From NCBI GenBank assembly GCA_030267565.1, contig BRXU01000009.1, forward strand, positions 1,262,001 through 1,326,000: 64,000 nucleotides of DNA, written 5' to 3'. Positions 60,192-64,000 of the stretch are shown one piece after another. Each line of letters starts with the position of its first letter. The stretch's first letter is position 1. The notes beneath the pieces were generated by a model. It searched no databases and had not been told where the DNA came from. It saw nothing but the letters and a program-made list of their open reading frames with translations. The translations under genes were made by a program, and so were the position numbers. The DNA comes from Pleodorina starrii (lineage: Eukaryota > Chlorophyta > Chlorophyceae > Chlamydomonadales > Volvocaceae).

Positions 60192-62236
60192 CCAGCATTA
60201 CATGGTGAAGTTGGGGCTATGCGTAAACCCCTGATCGACGGAGGATATGCGCCGAGGGATTCACGCCTACCTCGACGCACAGCTAAAGAACTCCTAATCC
60301 GACAAGGAAGGTGGTGCGCAATGTATACGCGTCATGTCAGAGCCGCAGTAACTAGTTGGTCTCAGCACTCAAATAAAGCCGCAGTTTGGCGGCGAGTTGA
60401 GATCGTGCCAAAGGGGACGTTACCGTACTCCTTTGAACTGGCGATTAGCCCTCGACAGCAGCCCGCGGGGGGAAGGCCCGAGGTCACTGGGCGGGAAGGG
60501 CTGCGGGCAATGCCATTTTATCAGGTGTGAGGCGCAAACATCATCCTCGCAGACCACTCCGCTGGTCCTACCTGCGCACGAAAACGGCGACGACAAGATG
60601 TCACAAGAAAGGCCTCTGGCACGCTCCGGGGAGATGGCAACAAGCGAAACCACTTCACGAACCCAGTGCTTATTTTTGCGCAGCGCAGCTCTTATGATTG
60701 ACCTCGAAATGTCGACGGCGTACCGTACTTCAGCGCAGGTACGAACAGCCCGTAGCTTCGTTCACTGGAGACTCCACCATGCATAAAACACAAGGTTTGT
60801 GTGCCAGACACAAGGGGACAGGCCAGGTGGGTGCAACGCCGGGCGAGCAACGCGCTCCTCAAGCTCCCGACCGTGACGCTCCGCCCGCCCCTGTGCCGGC
60901 AGTGCAGACCAAATCAGCACTGGGCCACGCGGCCATTCCATCGTTTGGCAAAACGCCGAATTGACTTATTTAGTATACACACACACTCAGTGCGTAGTCG
61001 AGAGCGCATTTTGCGTTGATACATCCGCACGCGCAGCGACAGTCCCTCATCTTCCCTGCAACGAAAAACACGCTTTAGCAAATTCGACCCGCCCGAGAGG
61101 TATAGGCGCCCGCTCGTCCGTCCATCCGCCCTCGCAACCCTCCCTCCGTGCCGTAATGCCGCGCATCACCAACACACAACCACAACACAGCCTACAGCCG
61201 ACCCTTGCGAGACCACAGACAGCCACAGCAACCCTTGCAGACAACACAACGGTGAGACACACGATATCGCTGGCATTGCCCTCCGACTGCACCTTCGTGA
61301 GGCGCCCCGGGTGCCCCCCTACAGCAACAATGACGACTACATCGACTACGGCGACACCCACACAGTGGCACGTCTGCCGCGTGTCGTGCGTCGAGGAGGC
61401 AGCGCACACGCACACGCAGCTGCCTTCCCAAACGCGTCAGCGGTATAACGGTGACATGGTCCTACCAGCGGGATGCAATCCCTCGAGCGCGCGAGTGTCG
61501 AGAAAAGAAAAAAACTGTGGGATTTGAGATGTCTTCCTGCATCGTAACGTTTATCCCCCCGTCACCTGCCAATGATACAGCTAGTTTGTTTGTTGACATG
61601 CTCGGCAGGACACGCATGACCGCCTGCGGTCATGATCAGCTAAGCCCACAAGCTACGACGGCGGGTGCGCTCCAAAACCACGAAACTGGCACCACAGCCC
61701 GCACGCAGACTCAGATCGCATCTGCGGCCCCAAGAAGGTCAGCAATGCCCTTCCTCTCCCGTTTCACTCCCCTGAAACCGCTAGGGATCGTTAATGGTTC
61801 TGGTTGGGTTCCTGCAACCAGCGCCATTACCGCAATATTGCATCGCACTCTCAACAATGTCAACATCCCCTCGCTTCCAATCTAGCTGACAAACACCCAT
61901 GTTTCCAACCTCACAGAGCCCATGCATGCGACTCGCCAAAGCCGCCGACTCGTCTCTATCTTTGCGCCCGCAGCGCTGGCCAGGCCTCCTCAAGTCTGGT
62001 TCCCCCCCTGCTGGTCTTCCTCCTGCCCACCGGGATCAACCGACCCGCAAGCCGCCTGTGGGAGCCTGCAGTCATGCGCAGAGCGCGGCGGCGATCACAG
62101 CGTTTTTGCGCCACCCCAACAGCAGCAGACGGAGGCAGCACCTGCGGCGAAAAGGGACGGATCGGATCAAGGACGCCCTCTCCCCTCCACGCCCCATCCG
62201 CCCCCGCCCATACACGGACCAACTCACCGCCGGTTC
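60192..62236. other. Intergenic region without recognised features
   Basis: Two kilobases between the TIR element and the 3' end of the Sec14-like gene. ORFs of 60-200 codons occur on both strands but overlap each other and show no family resemblance. The part nearest 62,236 should include the 3' UTR of the Sec14-like gene. No polyadenylation motif was pinned down. Confidence 0.45.
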
Positions 62237-63582
62237 TCATGCGACCACCTCGATGGGTCGCAAGCCCACCTCTCCGGGCGCCTCAGCCTGAAGCTCCTGC
62301 AGCTGCGTCGCCGCCGCCGAGGCCGCGCCATTGGCGGCTGCCATCGCCGACGCCTCCGGCTGCTGCTGCTGCTGCTGCGCGCCTCCGGCGGCGGCGGCGC
62401 CATCCTTGAGCAACCTATCGTACTGCTCCTGCACCGTGACCCAGCGGCCGGTGCCCTTGGAGCAAATCTCCGGCGGCAGCACGGAAGGGTCAAAGGCCGC
62501 CAGGAACTCCGCCTCGGCGTCCTTCTCGTAAATGAACTTGACCTTCTCCCGGGTGACCGGGTCGATGAAAGGGTACTGGCGGGGCGGAAGGAATCAGCGA
62601 AGCGGCGGGCGGAGGGGAGCAGCGGCGTGGGGAGTGAGGTAGGCAGTCAATCCCTTATGCCGCCGGCCGCTCTGCCGAGCGTGCAGCTGATGACAGCCAC
62701 AGCCACTGCTCCCCGCGTCCCTGTCAGAGCTATCCCGCCCGCCGGGCCCTCCCAACGGAAGGGCGGGAGGGCCCGGCGGGCGGGATAGCTCTTCCCTTCC
62801 GTTGAATTGCGGAAGGGCCCCCAAGATTGGTGACAAGAACGCGGACGACGGGGCACCATACACTTAGCACTACACCACCACCACCACCTCAAGCCGCGTG
62901 AACAACAAAACCAAGACCTACCACCATCTTGTAGAGGCCGTAGAAGATGTACGGCGCGTTGTACAGCCACAGCGTGTGCAGCCTGCGACGCGGGCAGTAG
63001 GCGACGGGGCTCGGGGTCGGGTGCTCATTCCCAGGACCGCCGCAGATCGCATTCGATTGGACACGTGTGCCGTCCGCTATGCCCCACGTGCGCTTTGGAG
63101 CAGGCCAGCCTGAGAACAGGCGGCCAGGGACGGCAGGTCTGGGGCAATGGAAACCTAGAACTGGCTCCCGTAGGCCAGCTCTCGCCTCGTCCGCCAACCA
63201 GGCGCGAGAGACACGATGCCGGGTAAGTACCGTACCCTTGTCGTCAGGTGCGGCCAGGGCATGCGCGAACAGCGTCACGTGCATTTGGGTCGGGCCAGAT
63301 GCGGTCAGATTGCAGTCAGGCCAAGTGCAATGCGGTCAGGTGGGAGGTGGCAAGGAAGGCTCCAGGTGGGTGAAGTCCAAAAACGCCCGGGGCCGCCCCT
63401 GCCAGTGCCGTGGTCCCCCTCCAGAAGCGCCATCGACACGGCTGCCGCTCGTCCCCATTGCGCCGGGAGTGCCCATCTTCCAAGGCACCTAGCCGCAAGA
63501 GCCTACCTTTCTGGGTAGTGATGTTGCAGCAGGTCAAACACGTTTCGCAGGGTGGCAAAATCGCAATTGGACGCCTTGAGGC
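62237..63582 (-). CDS. Sec14-like (CRAL-TRIO) lipid-binding protein, 3' part
   Basis: Three exons, 63582-63507, 62982-62922 and 62575-62237, join in phase (2, then 0). The first encodes SNCDFATLRNVFDLLQHHYP followed by ER. The second encodes LHTLWLYNAPYIFYGLYKMV. The third encodes YPFIDPVTREKVKFIYEKDA, then FDPSVLPPEICSKGTGRW, then a Gln/Ala-rich tail ending EVVA. This is the second half of a CRAL-TRIO domain: the YPERL...NAP-W/Y-F-...W/YK-V...P-F-D-TR-K-F core and the LP.E.GG-like end. Such proteins bind or exchange phospholipids in the cytosol and at membranes. The first listed exon needs a preceding phase-1 exon that must lie beyond the window or in 63,583-64,000, where I could not find it. 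The protein is therefore 5'-incomplete here. Confidence 0.8.
62726..62792. repeat. Perfect 28-bp-arm hairpin in a Sec14-like gene intron
   Basis: The left arm starts AGAGCTATCCCGCCCGCCGG and the right arm is its exact reverse complement, ending CGGGATAGCTCT; an 11-base loop (AACGGAAGGGC) separates them. It lies between the last two exons. It may be a folded RNA or a small inverted-repeat element. Confidence 0.9.
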
Positions 63583-64000
63583 CTGCGCCGGAGGACGGGG
63601 GCAGGTGAGGTGAGGGGTGCATGCGCCGGCTGCGGGAGGCAAGAGGGTGCGTGCCGCTGGGGGGCGAAGGGGCGTCGGAGGTGAGGGGACACAGTCAAGG
63701 TGGCGGTGCTTTCCAGTCACCGAAGCAGCACGCGAAACCTACCTTACCGTCCCTACCCACTCAACCCCGAGTGGGCAGCTGAGCCCGCCTTGAGTCGCGA
63801 GGAGCTGCTAATCCAGGGAAACGTCCACGTGGCTCGTCTTAGGGAGATACATAACAGCTCACTGCATATACCCGTGCGGGGTACCCGCTGTACACTGCAT
63901 TCCCCCGGTTGACTGCGGACGCTGGGCACTGGCGGAGGAGTTTTAGCCGGGTGGCGGCCACAATTGAAGGGTTCCATCTAACACGACCCGGCAAGTTGCA
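63583..64000. other. Probable intron at the right edge
   Basis: This is upstream of the first recognised Sec14-like exon on the minus strand. No open frame here resembles the first half of a CRAL-TRIO domain, so it is probably an intron that continues beyond the window. Confidence 0.4.

Noticed and set aside
58905..60197. A CCA target-site duplication around the TIR elements
   Set aside because: CCA flanks both ends, but both copies also share further flanking bases (TATAGCCA left, CCAGCA right), so these bases may belong to the element rather than to the target.
60219..60530. Plus-strand ORF of 103 codons next to the TIR element
   Set aside because: No recognisable domain, an overlapping ORF of similar size in another frame, and position in intergenic sequence. 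Likely chance.

Overview
The window looks like nuclear DNA of a volvocine (Chlamydomonadales) green alga. The evidence is GC-rich coding sequence cut by many short GT-AG introns, TGTAA-type polyadenylation motifs, a secreted Pro/Ser-rich wall-type glycoprotein, and a tyrosine-recombinase retroelement with split direct repeats of the TOC/kangaroo kind known from Chlamydomonas and Volvox. Nothing bacterial or viral was recognised. Species is not assigned.

Layout. 1-15,764 is one uninterrupted satellite of a 19-bp unit (about 830 units) that runs off the left edge. It has higher-order structure, including a block of about 5.3 kb that recurs 8,701 bp away. 16,712-24,380 (minus) is a 19-exon gene for a fused proton-translocating NAD(P)+ transhydrogenase (copy A). 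24,825-26,480 is a terminal-inverted-repeat element whose relative lies at 58,911-60,191. 26,481-30,535 holds small repeats and hairpins but no gene I can support. 30,536-37,444 is a 6.9-kb retroelement with the order A1-body-B1-A2-recombinase-B2; its tyrosine recombinase is intact, its gag-like frame is broken, and no reverse transcriptase is recognisable. 38,338-46,178 (minus) is a second complete transhydrogenase gene (copy B) with the same exon plan. 47,296-50,648 (minus) is a plant-type leucine-rich-repeat protein gene. 53,413-55,035 (plus) is an intronless, secreted, two-domain hydroxyproline-rich glycoprotein gene. 56,560-57,557 (plus) is a two-exon gene for a small membrane protein with a long hydrophobic hairpin. 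62,237-63,582 (minus) is the 3' part of a Sec14/CRAL-TRIO lipid-binding protein gene that continues beyond the right edge.

The two transhydrogenases form a tandem pair split by about 14 kb of mostly mobile and repetitive DNA. Their mature proteins are nearly the same, but their N-terminal presequences are unrelated, so the pair may serve different organelles. The remaining genes look like unrelated housekeeping or surface genes; no operon-like logic is expected or seen.

Limits: all exon models come from reading splice sites, frame and family resemblance by eye. Satellite counts and repeat identities are estimates, not alignments.
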